Assembly (NCBI GenBank): GCA_036396275.1 | Contig: DASWLD010000056.1 | Coordinates: 1 to 29,635, forward strand | Reading direction: 5' to 3' | Source of the DNA: JACQFZ01 sp036396275 | GTDB taxonomy: Bacteria > Pseudomonadota > Gammaproteobacteria > Acidiferrobacterales > Sulfurifustaceae | Length of the DNA stretch: 29,635 nucleotides | Part shown: in pieces, positions 14,866-22,568 of the stretch | Numbering within the stretch: position 1 is the stretch's first letter | Layout: every line of letters begins with the position of its first letter | Made by a program: the position numbers and the translations under genes | Notes under the pieces: model-generated | What the model saw: the letters and a program-made list of their open reading frames with translations, nothing else | Database searches by the model: none | Told to the model about the DNA's origin: nothing

Positions 14866-15770
14866 CCGTCCGTCATTTCTTGACACTGGCCGACCTTACC
14901 CCGGCCGAACTGAAGTCTTTGCTCGACCGCGCGGCCGAATTGAAAAAGATGCAGCATGGCGGTCAGCGACATACGCCGTTCACCGGCAAGGTGATGGCGA
15001 TGCTGTTCGAGAAATCCTCGACGCGCACCCGCGTATCGTTCGCCGCCGGCATGGCGCAACTCGGCGGCTCGAGCATGTTCCTGCCGCCGCGCGATTTGCA
15101 GCTCGACCGCGGCGAGCCGGTGGAGGACACGGCGCGCGTCATGTCGCGCATGGTCGACGTGATCGTCATCCGCGCGAATCAACATGAGATGGTGGAACGC
15201 TTCGCGGCCCACTCGCGCGTGCCGATCGTCAACGCGCTGACCGACCGGCATCACCCCTGCCAGCTGCTCGCCGATATCCAGACCTTTGTCGAGCAACGCG
15301 GCGACATTCGCGGTCGTTCCATCGCGTGGATCGGCGACGGCAACAACGTGTGCCACTCTTGGATGCAGGCGGCAACGCGCCTGGGCTTCCGGCTGCGCGT
15401 CGCGACCCCAAAGGCGTATCGACCGCACGCGGCGATACTTGCTGAATCCGCGGATGCGGTCAGACTGCTGTCCGATCCGACCGAGGCGGCCAAGGATGCC
15501 GACGCCGTCGTTACCGACACCTGGGCCAGCATGGGGCAGGAAGACGAGAAAGAGGCACGGGCTCGCGCCTTTGCCCCCTATCGCGTCGACGCCAAGCTGA
15601 TGGCCATGGCGAAACCGGACGCGATTTTCCTGCACTGCCTGCCCGCCTACCGGGGGCATGAAGTCACCGCGGATGTCATCGACGGACCCCAGAGCGTGGT
15701 CTGGGACGAGGCGGAAAACCGGCTGCATTCGCAAAAGGCACTCCTCGAATTCCTGCTGCCCCACCCCTAG
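14862..15770 (+). CDS. argF: Ornithine carbamoyltransferase
   Basis: A 302-residue enzyme that makes citrulline from ornithine and carbamoyl phosphate, the step after ArgD and deacetylation in arginine synthesis. The carbamoyl-phosphate motif STRTR is at 53-57 in FEKSSTRTRVSF, HPCQ at 131-134, the ornithine loop region DTWASMGQE and the catalytic HCLP at 258-261. The length is typical. It starts at a GTG that overlaps the argD stop (GTGA), so translation is coupled. In the sequence after its stop, GCCGGAA/TTCCGGC at about 15834-15860 can pair but has no T-run. Confidence 0.96.
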   Translation: MTVRHFLTLADLTPAELKSLLDRAAELKKMQHGGQRHTPFTGKVMAMLFEKSSTRTRVSFAAGMAQLGGSSMFLPPRDLQLDRGEPVEDTARVMSRMVDVIVIRANQHEMVERFAAHSRVPIVNALTDRHHPCQLLADIQTFVEQRGDIRGRSIAWIGDGNNVCHSWMQAATRLGFRLRVATPKAYRPHAAILAESADAVRLLSDPTEAAKDADAVVTDTWASMGQEDEKEARARAFAPYRVDAKLMAMAKPDAIFLHCLPAYRGHEVTADVIDGPQSVVWDEAENRLHSQKALLEFLLPHP

Positions 15771-16014
15771 GAAGCGGCGCGTCCTGCGGACCCGCCGAGC
15801 GCGGTCTACACTTATTGCATAATCGACAGCGCCGGCCGGAAAAACCGATAACCGTTCCGGCACGGTGATGTTAACCGTCAAGGAAGCCGCGCGCGTAGGG
15901 GGCTCAATCGATACCTTCGATTTCCTCCGCGTCGCATACGCCCTTCGTGGTTAACAAGTTTGCTCGACCCTTGATTCGCGGTCCGTGCCCGCTGCTTCGC
16001 GGCCGAGGTTTTGT

Positions 16015-18186
16015 TTGGAAACCAAAGTACTACGCCTACTGATCGTTGACCCGTCGCCGGACGACGCCGAACTCATCCTGTCGGCGTTGCGCGACGGCGG
16101 CTATTTACTGAAGTCGCAGCGCGTGCACGACCTCGCCGGGCTGCACGCGGCGACGGAAAAAGGCGGCTGGGACGCGGTGCTGACCGAACTGTCGCTCTCG
16201 CGCTTCAACGCCAACACGGTACTCGACACCCTGCGCCATGCGCGCATCGAAATCCCGGTCATCGTCGTAACGCGCGCGGCGCCGGATGGCGACATCGCGT
16301 CGCTCATGCGCGCGGGCGCGCGCGACGTCGTGCTGAAGAATCAACTGGCGCGCCTGCTGCCGGCGATCGAGCGCGAGCTCGCCGTCGCCGCGGAACGCAC
16401 CCAGCACCGCGCGACCGCGCAAGCGTTGAAAGAAATCCAGGACAAGCACCGCGCCGTGGTTGACGGTGCACGCGAAGCCATCGGTTACGTTCACGAGGGC
16501 ATGCATATCGATGCGAACAAAGCCTATCTCGACCTGTTCGGATACGGCAGCGCCGCGGATCTCGAAGGCGTTCCGGTGATGAACCTGATCGATAAGAACG
16601 ATCACGCTCGCTTCAAGCAATTCATCCGCAAGAGCAACGAGCCGTCGACCGCTCCCACCGAATTTCTGGCCATGCGCCAGGATGGCACCGAGTTTCACGC
16701 GGAGTTCGGTCTTTCGCCGATCACCATGAACGGCGAGGCCTGCACCCAGGTGCTCGTCACCGACGTTTCCAAGCGCAAAGCCGTGGAAACGAAGCTGCAA
16801 TACATGAATCAACACGACCCATTGACCGGGATCTACAATCGCGCCTATTTCAACCAGGTGCTCGATCAGGCGATAGAATCGGCGCGCGCCAAGGGACCGA
16901 CCCAGGGCGTGGTGTACGTCGACATCGGTCAGCTACGGCACGCCGGCCGCGATCTCGGGCAAGCCGCGGTCGATCGCTTTCTTCTGACCGTCACGCGCGA
17001 GTTGCGCGAGGTCGTCGGCCCGCGGGCGCTGCTCGCGCGCTGGGGCGACCGCGAGTTCGTGGCGCTCCTTCCGAACGCCTCCGCGCTGAAGCTCGCGGAA
17101 CTCGGGGCGGCCGCGGAAAAAACGGTTTCAAATTTGCCGCTCGGCGACGGTGCCGAGACCGAGAATCGCGATTGCCGCGTTGCTTCGCGTTCGGTCGATA
17201 GCGAACACGAAAACGCACAGGCACTGGTGAATGCACTGGAGGCGTCGGCGGCGTTCACGGTGAAGACCGACGGCGGTGCGAGAGCAAGACCCGCCCACGC
17301 CGCCTCGCAACGCCGCGCGCCGAACGCAAACGCCGCCAAGCCGACGTTGGCGGCCGTTACCAAACCGGACGGCGTCGACTGGCCGCAACGCGTCCGCGCG
17401 GCGATCGAGCGCGAGTCCTTCCGTTTGATCTATCAGCCGATCGTCAATCTACACGGCGACGCCGGCGAGTACTTCGAGGTGCTCGTGCGCATGGTCGGCG
17501 ACGACGGCAAGCTGATCCCGGCGGCGCTGTTTTTCCCGCACGCCGAGGCGTCCGGCCAGGCCGTGGCGATCGATCGTTGGGTGGTGAAACATTCGATCCA
17601 TGCGCTGGCGGAACTGCACCGTCAGCAACGAGAGGTGAAGTTTTTTGTAAACCTCTCCGTCGGCGCGCTGCGTGACGTCGAGCTCATCGTCTCGGCTCAG
17701 CAAGTGTTGCACGAAACCAAGCTGAGCGGTGAGCACGTCATCCTCGAAATCGACGAAATTGCGCTGACCAAGCACGCCGAGGCGACGGCCGCCTTCATGC
17801 GCGCGGCCAAAAAGATCGGCTGCAGCTTTTGCATCGATAATTTTGGGCGGGTCCTCGGCGCCACCACGCGACTGCGCGAACCGCCGGTCGAATATTTAAA
17901 ACTCGACGGCGCGCTGGTGCGCAATCTCGCCGGCGACACCGTGGCGCAGACGTCACTGCGCGCCGTGGTCGAGGTCGCCAAGGCCATGGGTAAAAAGACG
18001 ATCGCCAAGAGCGTCGAGTCCGCCGAAGCGCTGTCGGTGCTGTGGAACTTCGGCATCGACTACGTGCAAGGACACTACTTCCAGGAAGCTGATTCCGATT
18101 TGAACTACGCCTTCTCCGACGAGACCACGATTTCCTCCGAAGCGTCGCCGCAGTGGACAGTGGCAAGCTCCGGCAAAAGCCGCTAA
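16015..18186 (+). CDS. FimX-like degenerate REC-PAS-GGDEF-EAL c-di-GMP receptor
   Basis: About 723 residues with the domain order of Pseudomonas FimX, which controls type IV pilus assembly and twitching. The receiver-like domain (LRLLIVDPSPDDAE) has Glu58 where the phosphorylated Asp should be (DAVLTELSLS). A PAS domain follows at about 140-265. The GGDEF motif is degenerate (WGDREF, 343-348). After an Ala/Arg-rich linker comes an EAL domain with EVL instead of EAL (488-490), IDNFG instead of DDFG and AKSVE instead of AEGVE. So it is probably a catalytically dead c-di-GMP receptor. I prefer the TTG at 16015, which gives METKVLRLLIVD after GAGG. A GTG at 15985 adds ten residues. It stands alone, with no pil genes nearby. 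Confidence 0.85.
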   Translation: METKVLRLLIVDPSPDDAELILSALRDGGYLLKSQRVHDLAGLHAATEKGGWDAVLTELSLSRFNANTVLDTLRHARIEIPVIVVTRAAPDGDIASLMRAGARDVVLKNQLARLLPAIERELAVAAERTQHRATAQALKEIQDKHRAVVDGAREAIGYVHEGMHIDANKAYLDLFGYGSAADLEGVPVMNLIDKNDHARFKQFIRKSNEPSTAPTEFLAMRQDGTEFHAEFGLSPITMNGEACTQVLVTDVSKRKAVETKLQYMNQHDPLTGIYNRAYFNQVLDQAIESARAKGPTQGVVYVDIGQLRHAGRDLGQAAVDRFLLTVTRELREVVGPRALLARWGDREFVALLPNASALKLAELGAAAEKTVSNLPLGDGAETENRDCRVASRSVDSEHENAQALVNALEASAAFTVKTDGGARARPAHAASQRRAPNANAAKPTLAAVTKPDGVDWPQRVRAAIERESFRLIYQPIVNLHGDAGEYFEVLVRMVGDDGKLIPAALFFPHAEASGQAVAIDRWVVKHSIHALAELHRQQREVKFFVNLSVGALRDVELIVSAQQVLHETKLSGEHVILEIDEIALTKHAEATAAFMRAAKKIGCSFCIDNFGRVLGATTRLREPPVEYLKLDGALVRNLAGDTVAQTSLRAVVEVAKAMGKKTIAKSVESAEALSVLWNFGIDYVQGHYFQEADSDLNYAFSDETTISSEASPQWTVASSGKSR

Positions 18187-18463
18187 TCTCCACCCCGGCC
18201 TAAGAACCGCGCGAGCGAACCAACTCTGCTGCGCAAGGATGTGCGAATGTCGCGAGCGCAGGATGCGCAGGAGCGACCTCCTCTCCCCCCGGTGACGTGC
18301 AGGGACGCACTAAGATCGCGACAGACAGGATGTCGAGAGCGATCAAAGGACAAGAGGTGAGGGGGCGCTTGAGGCGGCCGGTATCCGTTGAGCGGGTACG
18401 CCCGCAAGCGGGGCGCGGTGACGAAGTCTTTCCCAATCCGACGTAAGCATCTTCCAGACAGTC
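18187..18463. other. Intergenic region with degenerate CAGGATG-type repeats
   Basis: The 277 bp before ettA contain several imperfect copies of a unit like GCAGGATGnnGnnAGCGA (about 18234, 18258, 18299 and 18324), interrupted by CCTCCTCTCCCCCC. No convincing open frame is present. It probably holds the ettA promoter, but no clear boxes were seen. Confidence 0.35.
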
Positions 18464-20140
18464 ATGTCCGGTCAATACATTTTTACCATGCATCGCGTCT
18501 CCAAGGTCGTGCCGCCGAAGCGGGAGATCTTACGCGACATATCGCTGTCGTTTTTTCCCGGCGCCAAAATCGGCGTGCTCGGCCTGAACGGCTCCGGCAA
18601 GTCGACGTTGCTGCGCATCATGGCCGGAGTCGACACCAACTACGACGGCGAAGCGCGGCCGCAACCGGGGATTCAGGTCGGGTTCCTCCCGCAGGAACCG
18701 CAGCTCGATCCGGCGAAGGACGTACGCGGCAACGTCGAGGAAGCCGTGGCCGCCACCAAGAAGCTGCTCGACGATTTCAACGACATCTCGATGAAGTTCG
18801 GCGAACCGATGCCGGACGAGGAGATGAACAAGCTGCTTGAAAAGCAGGCCGCGCTGCAAGAGAAGATCGACGCGGCCGGTGCGTGGGAGCTCGAGCGGAA
18901 ACTCGAAATCGCGGCCGACGCACTGCGCCTGCCGCCGTGGGATTCCGACGTCGCGAAGCTCTCCGGCGGCGAACGCCGCCGCGTCGCGCTGTGCCGGCTG
19001 ATGCTGTCGCAGCCGGACATGCTGCTGCTCGACGAGCCGACCAATCATTTGGACGCGGAGTCGGTGGCTTGGCTCGAACGGTTCCTGCAGGAATATCCCG
19101 GCACGGTCGTGGCGGTAACGCACGATCGGTATTTCCTCGACAACGTCGCCGGCTGGATTCTCGAACTCGATCGCGGCCACGGGATTCCGTGGAAGGGCAA
19201 CTACTCGTCCTGGCTGGAACAAAAAGAGAAGCGTCTCGAAACCGAAGAGAAGCAGCAGACCGCGCGCGCCAAGGCGATGAAGGAAGAACTCGACTGGGTA
19301 AGGCAAAATCCGAAGGGCCGGCACGCCAAGAGCAAGGCGCGCCTCACGCGCTACGAAGAGCTGGCGTCGCAGGAATATCAGACCCGCAACGAAACGAAAG
19401 AGATCTTCATACCGCCCGGACCGCGGCTCGGCGACCTCGTGGTCGAAGCGAACGGCCTGGGCAAGAGCTTTGGCGAGCGCCTGCTGTTCGACAACATGAC
19501 GTTCAATCTCCCGCGCGGGGGCATCGTCGGGGTGATCGGCCCGAACGGCGCCGGCAAGACCACCTTGTTTCGCATGATCGCCGGGCAGGAAAAACCGGAT
19601 AGCGGCACGCTGCGGATCGGTCCGACGGTGCAACTGGCTTACGTCGATCAATCACGCGACGCGCTCGCCGGCAACAAGACGGTGTGGGAAGAAATCTCCG
19701 ACGGGCAGGACAACATTCTCCTCGGCAAGCACGAGGTACCTTCGCGCGCCTACTGCGGACGCTTCAATTTCCGCGGCAACGACCAGCAGAAGTTCGTAAA
19801 AGACCTCTCCGGCGGCGAGCGCAATCGCGTGCACCTGGCGAAGCTTCTCAAGAGCGGCGCCAATCTCTTGCTGCTCGACGAACCGACGAACGATCTGGAT
19901 GTCGATACCTTGCGCGCGCTCGAAGAGGCGTTGCTCGATTTCGGCGGCTGTGGCGTGATCATTTCCCACGATCGCTGGTTCCTCGACCGCATTGCGACGC
20001 ATATCCTTGCGTTCGAGGGCGACAGCCAAACCGTCTGGTTCGAGGGCAATTACGCCGACTACGAGGCCGACCGCAAGCGCCGTCTCGGAGACGACGCCGA
20101 TCAGCCGCATCGGATCAAGTACAAGAAACTTGTACATTGA
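18464..20140 (+). CDS. ettA: Energy-dependent translational throttle protein EttA (ABC-F)
   Basis: A 558-residue ABC-F ATPase with two nucleotide-binding domains and no membrane segments. The first Walker A is GLNGSGKST at 40-48 with signature LSGGERRRVALCRLML and Walker B LLLDEPTNHLDAES. The second Walker A is GPNGAGKTT near 359-367 with LSGGERNRVHLAKLL and LLLDEPTNDLDVDT. EttA binds the ribosomal E site and gates the first elongation steps according to the ATP/ADP ratio. The EttA-type arm insertion follows the first domain start (DPAKDVRGNVEEAV). The N-terminus MSGQYIFTMHRVSKVVPPKR matches EttA orthologues, and the length is nearly that of E. coli EttA. Single gene. Confidence 0.96.
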   Translation: MSGQYIFTMHRVSKVVPPKREILRDISLSFFPGAKIGVLGLNGSGKSTLLRIMAGVDTNYDGEARPQPGIQVGFLPQEPQLDPAKDVRGNVEEAVAATKKLLDDFNDISMKFGEPMPDEEMNKLLEKQAALQEKIDAAGAWELERKLEIAADALRLPPWDSDVAKLSGGERRRVALCRLMLSQPDMLLLDEPTNHLDAESVAWLERFLQEYPGTVVAVTHDRYFLDNVAGWILELDRGHGIPWKGNYSSWLEQKEKRLETEEKQQTARAKAMKEELDWVRQNPKGRHAKSKARLTRYEELASQEYQTRNETKEIFIPPGPRLGDLVVEANGLGKSFGERLLFDNMTFNLPRGGIVGVIGPNGAGKTTLFRMIAGQEKPDSGTLRIGPTVQLAYVDQSRDALAGNKTVWEEISDGQDNILLGKHEVPSRAYCGRFNFRGNDQQKFVKDLSGGERNRVHLAKLLKSGANLLLLDEPTNDLDVDTLRALEEALLDFGGCGVIISHDRWFLDRIATHILAFEGDSQTVWFEGNYADYEADRKRRLGDDADQPHRIKYKKLVH

Positions 20141-20458
20141 TTGCGGGTTTGCGCGGTTCGATTTCCCTGATGGAAGCAAGGTAACCGCGCGACCACAGCC
20201 GCTGCCACCGGCGTATGCGACAGTCCGACTGGCGGCCTTCTCACGCCGTAGCGCCCGTTCACTCACGGCGAGTGCTGAGGTAGTATCTCGCGGCGGTTCA
20301 ACCCACCGAAGGAACGGAGTCCGTTTCCCGCCATTGGGCCAACCGCGACGATTCCCCCCTTGCGCCAAAGTTGCCGGGTACCCGGCAGTAAGGTTTGCAT
20401 CCGGGCATCGACTAAGAACGTACATGCATGTACCTCAACTACCAATCTGGAGATATCT
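20141..20458. promoter_or_regulatory. Bufferin operon upstream region with two perfect palindromes
   Basis: This 318-bp gap holds no supported gene. It contains the perfect 16-bp palindrome TGCCGGGTACCCGGCA (20372-20387), the perfect 14-bp palindrome GTACATGCATGTAC (20420-20433) and a near-palindrome GGAACGGAGTCCGTTTCC (about 20310). The palindrome closer to the gene ends 15 bases before the ribosome site GGAG (20449-20452). They are candidate operators for a metal-responsive regulator; bufferin genes in other bacteria are copper- or ECF-sigma-controlled. No -35/-10 pair is obvious. Confidence 0.5.
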
Positions 20459-20734
20459 ATGTTGACCACCAAGAAAATCGCCGGCTTTGCCATCGCCACC
20501 GCGGCCGCCGGCCTGTTCGCCACCGCTGCCGTGAACACCGCGTTCGCCGCCGCTCATGCGAAGGACGAGGGCAAAGTACATTGCCTCGGCGTCAACGCGT
20601 GTAAAGGCAAGAGCGAGTGCGCCACGGCGTCGAGCTCCTGCAAAGGTCTAAACGAGTGCAAAGGCAAGGGCATGAGCGTTATGTCCACGAAGGATTGCGC
20701 AGCCAAGGGCGGCAAGGTCGAGAAGAAGGGCTAA
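20459..20734 (+). CDS. Bufferin-type metallophore precursor (BufA, probably BufA2 type)
   Basis: A 91-residue exported precursor. A Sec signal peptide (MLTTKKIAGFAIATAAAG..., cut probably after NTAFA, about residue 30) is followed by a short Lys-rich mature part with six cysteines in two related units, CLGVNACKGKSEC and CKGLNECKGKG, then STKDC. The CxGxNxCKGxG pattern and the two downstream partners identify the bufferin family of ribosomally made, post-translationally modified copper-binding peptides. DUF692 enzymes convert Cys side chains of such peptides to thiooxazole-type groups. The ATG is supported by GGAG six bases upstream. The gene is followed at once by a strong terminator hairpin. 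Which bufferin subgroup it belongs to is less certain. Confidence 0.85.
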   Translation: MLTTKKIAGFAIATAAAGLFATAAVNTAFAAAHAKDEGKVHCLGVNACKGKSECATASSSCKGLNECKGKGMSVMSTKDCAAKGGKVEKKG

Positions 20735-20743
20735 CCCGTCGAC

Positions 20744-20778
20744 GGGCGCCCGCCGTTGCGGGCGCCCTTTGTTTTTTC
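20744..20778 (+). terminator. Intrinsic terminator/attenuator between bufA and bufB
   Basis: GGGCGCCCGC (20744-20753), loop CGTT, then GCGGGCGCCC (20758-20767) form a perfect 10-bp GC stem. TTTGTTTTTTC follows directly, and the bufB ATG begins at the next base (20779). It should end most transcripts after the precursor gene and leave only readthrough for the maturase. Confidence 0.88.
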
Positions 20779-21651
20779 ATGACCCGCGTTCATTCCGCAT
20801 CCCGTCCCTATCTCGGTTTCGGGTTAGGACTTCGCACGCCCCATTACCGGGCGATTCTCGATACCAAACCGGCGGTCGACTGGTTTGAAATCCTCTCCGA
20901 GAACTACATGGTGCCGGGCGGAAAGCCGCTGCATTTCCTCGATCGCATACGCAGCCACTATCCGGTCGTCATGCACGGCGTGTCGCTGTCGATCGGTTCG
21001 ACCGACCCGCTCAATCGAGACTATCTAAAAAGTCTTAAGCAACTCGCGGCCCGCGCCGAGCCCGCGTGGATTTCCGATCACCTCTGCTGGACCGGCGTGC
21101 ACGGCAAGAACATGCACGACCTGCTGCCGCTGCCGTATACCGAAGAGGCCGTTAAACACGTCGCCGATCGCATCGCGCAGGTGCAGGACTACCTCGGCCG
21201 GCGGATCTTGATCGAAAACGTCTCGAGTTATCTTACATATAAGGACTCGGGTATAAACGAATGGGATTTTCTAACCGCCGTCGTGGAACGGGCCGACTGC
21301 CTGATCCTACTCGACGTCAACAACATTTACGTCAGCAGTTTTAATCACGACTTCGATCCGATCGAATATCTCGACGGCGTGCCGCGCGAACGTGTGCGGC
21401 AATTCCACTTGGCCGGACATCGAAACCTCGACACCCACATCATCGACACGCACGATGAGCCGATCGTCGATCCGGTGTGGGAGCTGTACGAAGCTGCGGT
21501 CAAGCGCTTCGGCCCGGTATCGACCATGATCGAGCGCGACGACAACATACCGCCGATCGAGGAGCTGCTGGCGGAGCTCGACCGGGCGCGTGCCCTCGCC
21601 GCGCCGATCGTGGGCGCCTCCCGCCCCAGCGCGACCGTCGCGGCCGGATGA
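20779..21651 (+). CDS. DUF692 bufferin maturase (BufB/MbnB-like iron enzyme)
   Basis: A 290-residue DUF692 protein with a TIM-barrel-type fold. Conserved metal-ligand motifs are visible in order: MHGVSLSIGS, SDHLCW, LIENVSSY, LLDVNNIYVSS, FHLAGH, DTHDEPI and MIERDDNIP. DUF692 enzymes (MbnB, TglH and BufB relatives) are multinuclear-iron oxygenases that modify cysteines of small peptides. Here the substrate would be the precursor encoded just upstream. They act in the cytoplasm before export. The ATG at 20779 touches the U-run of the terminator, so no ribosome site exists and translation must be inefficient or unusual. Its stop overlaps the next gene by ATGA. Confidence 0.9.
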   Translation: MTRVHSASRPYLGFGLGLRTPHYRAILDTKPAVDWFEILSENYMVPGGKPLHFLDRIRSHYPVVMHGVSLSIGSTDPLNRDYLKSLKQLAARAEPAWISDHLCWTGVHGKNMHDLLPLPYTEEAVKHVADRIAQVQDYLGRRILIENVSSYLTYKDSGINEWDFLTAVVERADCLILLDVNNIYVSSFNHDFDPIEYLDGVPRERVRQFHLAGHRNLDTHIIDTHDEPIVDPVWELYEAAVKRFGPVSTMIERDDNIPPIEELLAELDRARALAAPIVGASRPSATVAAG

Positions 21652-22430
21652 CCGCGCTCAACAAACTGCAAGGCGAATTCCAGGCCTACCTCCTGGGCGC
21701 GCCGAACAATGCCATCGACAGCGTCGTCGACGCGGGCAACCTCGGCGCCGCGCAACGCCTGGCTGTCTACGCCGAGGCGTACAAGCTGCGCCTGCTCGAA
21801 GCACTCGAAACCGATTTTGTCGCGCTGCTCGCCCATGTGGGCGCCGATGAGTTTCGCAAGCTCGCATTCGCCTACATCGACGCACGGCCGTCATCGCACT
21901 ATTCGGTGCGCTACTTCGGCCGGCACATGGCCGAATTCTTGGCGCAGACGCCGACCCACGCCGAGAACCCGCTCCTCGCCGAACTCGCCGCCTTCGATTG
22001 GGCTCTGACCACCGCGTTCGACGCGGACGATGACCCGGTGCTCACGGTGCAAGCCATGGGCACGATCGATCCACAGGCATGGCCGCGGCTCGCGTTTCGC
22101 GCACGGGCGTCGGTGCAGCGGCTGGATTTGAAATGGAACGCGCCCGCCCTATGGAAAGCCGCCGACACCGGCGCCGAAACCCCGCCGCGGCCTGAACAGG
22201 CCGAGCACCCGGTTCCCTGGCTCGTATGGCGCCAGGGGCTCGACACGTTCTTTCGTTCGCTCGATGTCGATGAAGCCTACGCCCTGGATGCGCTGCTACG
22301 CGGCGAACGTTTCGAGGAGATTTGCGAAGGACTGTGCGAATGGATCGACCCCGAGCACGCCGCCGGTCGGGCGGCGGGATTCTTGCGGCAATGGATTGCG
22401 GATGAAATATTGCGGGACTACTCGGTCTAA
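21648..22430 (+). CDS. DUF2063 bufferin partner protein (BufC/HvfC-like)
   Basis: A 260-residue protein with an N-terminal DUF2063 domain (LNKLQGEFQAYLLG, RLAVYAEAYKLRLLEALETDF, SVRYFGRHMAEFL) and a C-terminal winged-helix-like part. Partners of this family (MbnC/TglI/HvfC-like) bind the precursor leader and present it to the DUF692 enzyme. The start overlaps the bufB stop as ATGA, so the two are co-translated, as expected for a tight complex. No DoxX-like bufD gene follows; the next gene is an ABC exporter after 138 bp. Note the Trp-rich stretch HPVPWLVWRQGLDTFF. Confidence 0.88.
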   Translation: MTALNKLQGEFQAYLLGAPNNAIDSVVDAGNLGAAQRLAVYAEAYKLRLLEALETDFVALLAHVGADEFRKLAFAYIDARPSSHYSVRYFGRHMAEFLAQTPTHAENPLLAELAAFDWALTTAFDADDDPVLTVQAMGTIDPQAWPRLAFRARASVQRLDLKWNAPALWKAADTGAETPPRPEQAEHPVPWLVWRQGLDTFFRSLDVDEAYALDALLRGERFEEICEGLCEWIDPEHAAGRAAGFLRQWIADEILRDYSV

Positions 22431-22458
22431 TTCCGCCCGCTCCTGATTCCTGCGTGCC

Positions 22459-22475
22459 GTGCGGAACTTCCGCAC
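22459..22475. promoter_or_regulatory. 17-bp perfect palindrome upstream of the ABC exporter
   Basis: GTGCGGAA-C-TTCCGCAC. A related sequence, AGCGGAACTTTCCGGCT, recurs at 22532-22548, on the other side of the putative -10 box (22526-22531). The pair could be operator half-sites around the exporter promoter; no T-run makes a terminator less likely. Confidence 0.4.
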
Positions 22476-22525
22476 CTAACGACGACGACAGACCACCGAA
22501 CGTCGTGCCCCGGGTCCCGCTACGA

Positions 22526-22531
22526 TACAAT
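22526..22531 (+). promoter_or_regulatory. Putative -10 box (TACAAT) for the ABC exporter
   Basis: The context CTACGATACAATAGCGG is a typical proteobacterial sigma-70 -10 region, about 38 bases ahead of the GTG start. The -35 region around 22503-22508 is weak. Confidence 0.4.
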
Positions 22532-22568
22532 AGCGGAACTTTCCGGCTGAACTACTCTCACTTTTTTC

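Noticed and set aside
20176..20220. GTAACC ... CGTAT considered as an ECF-type promoter for the bufferin operon
   Set aside because: The 25-base spacing is too long and the site is some 240 bases from bufA.
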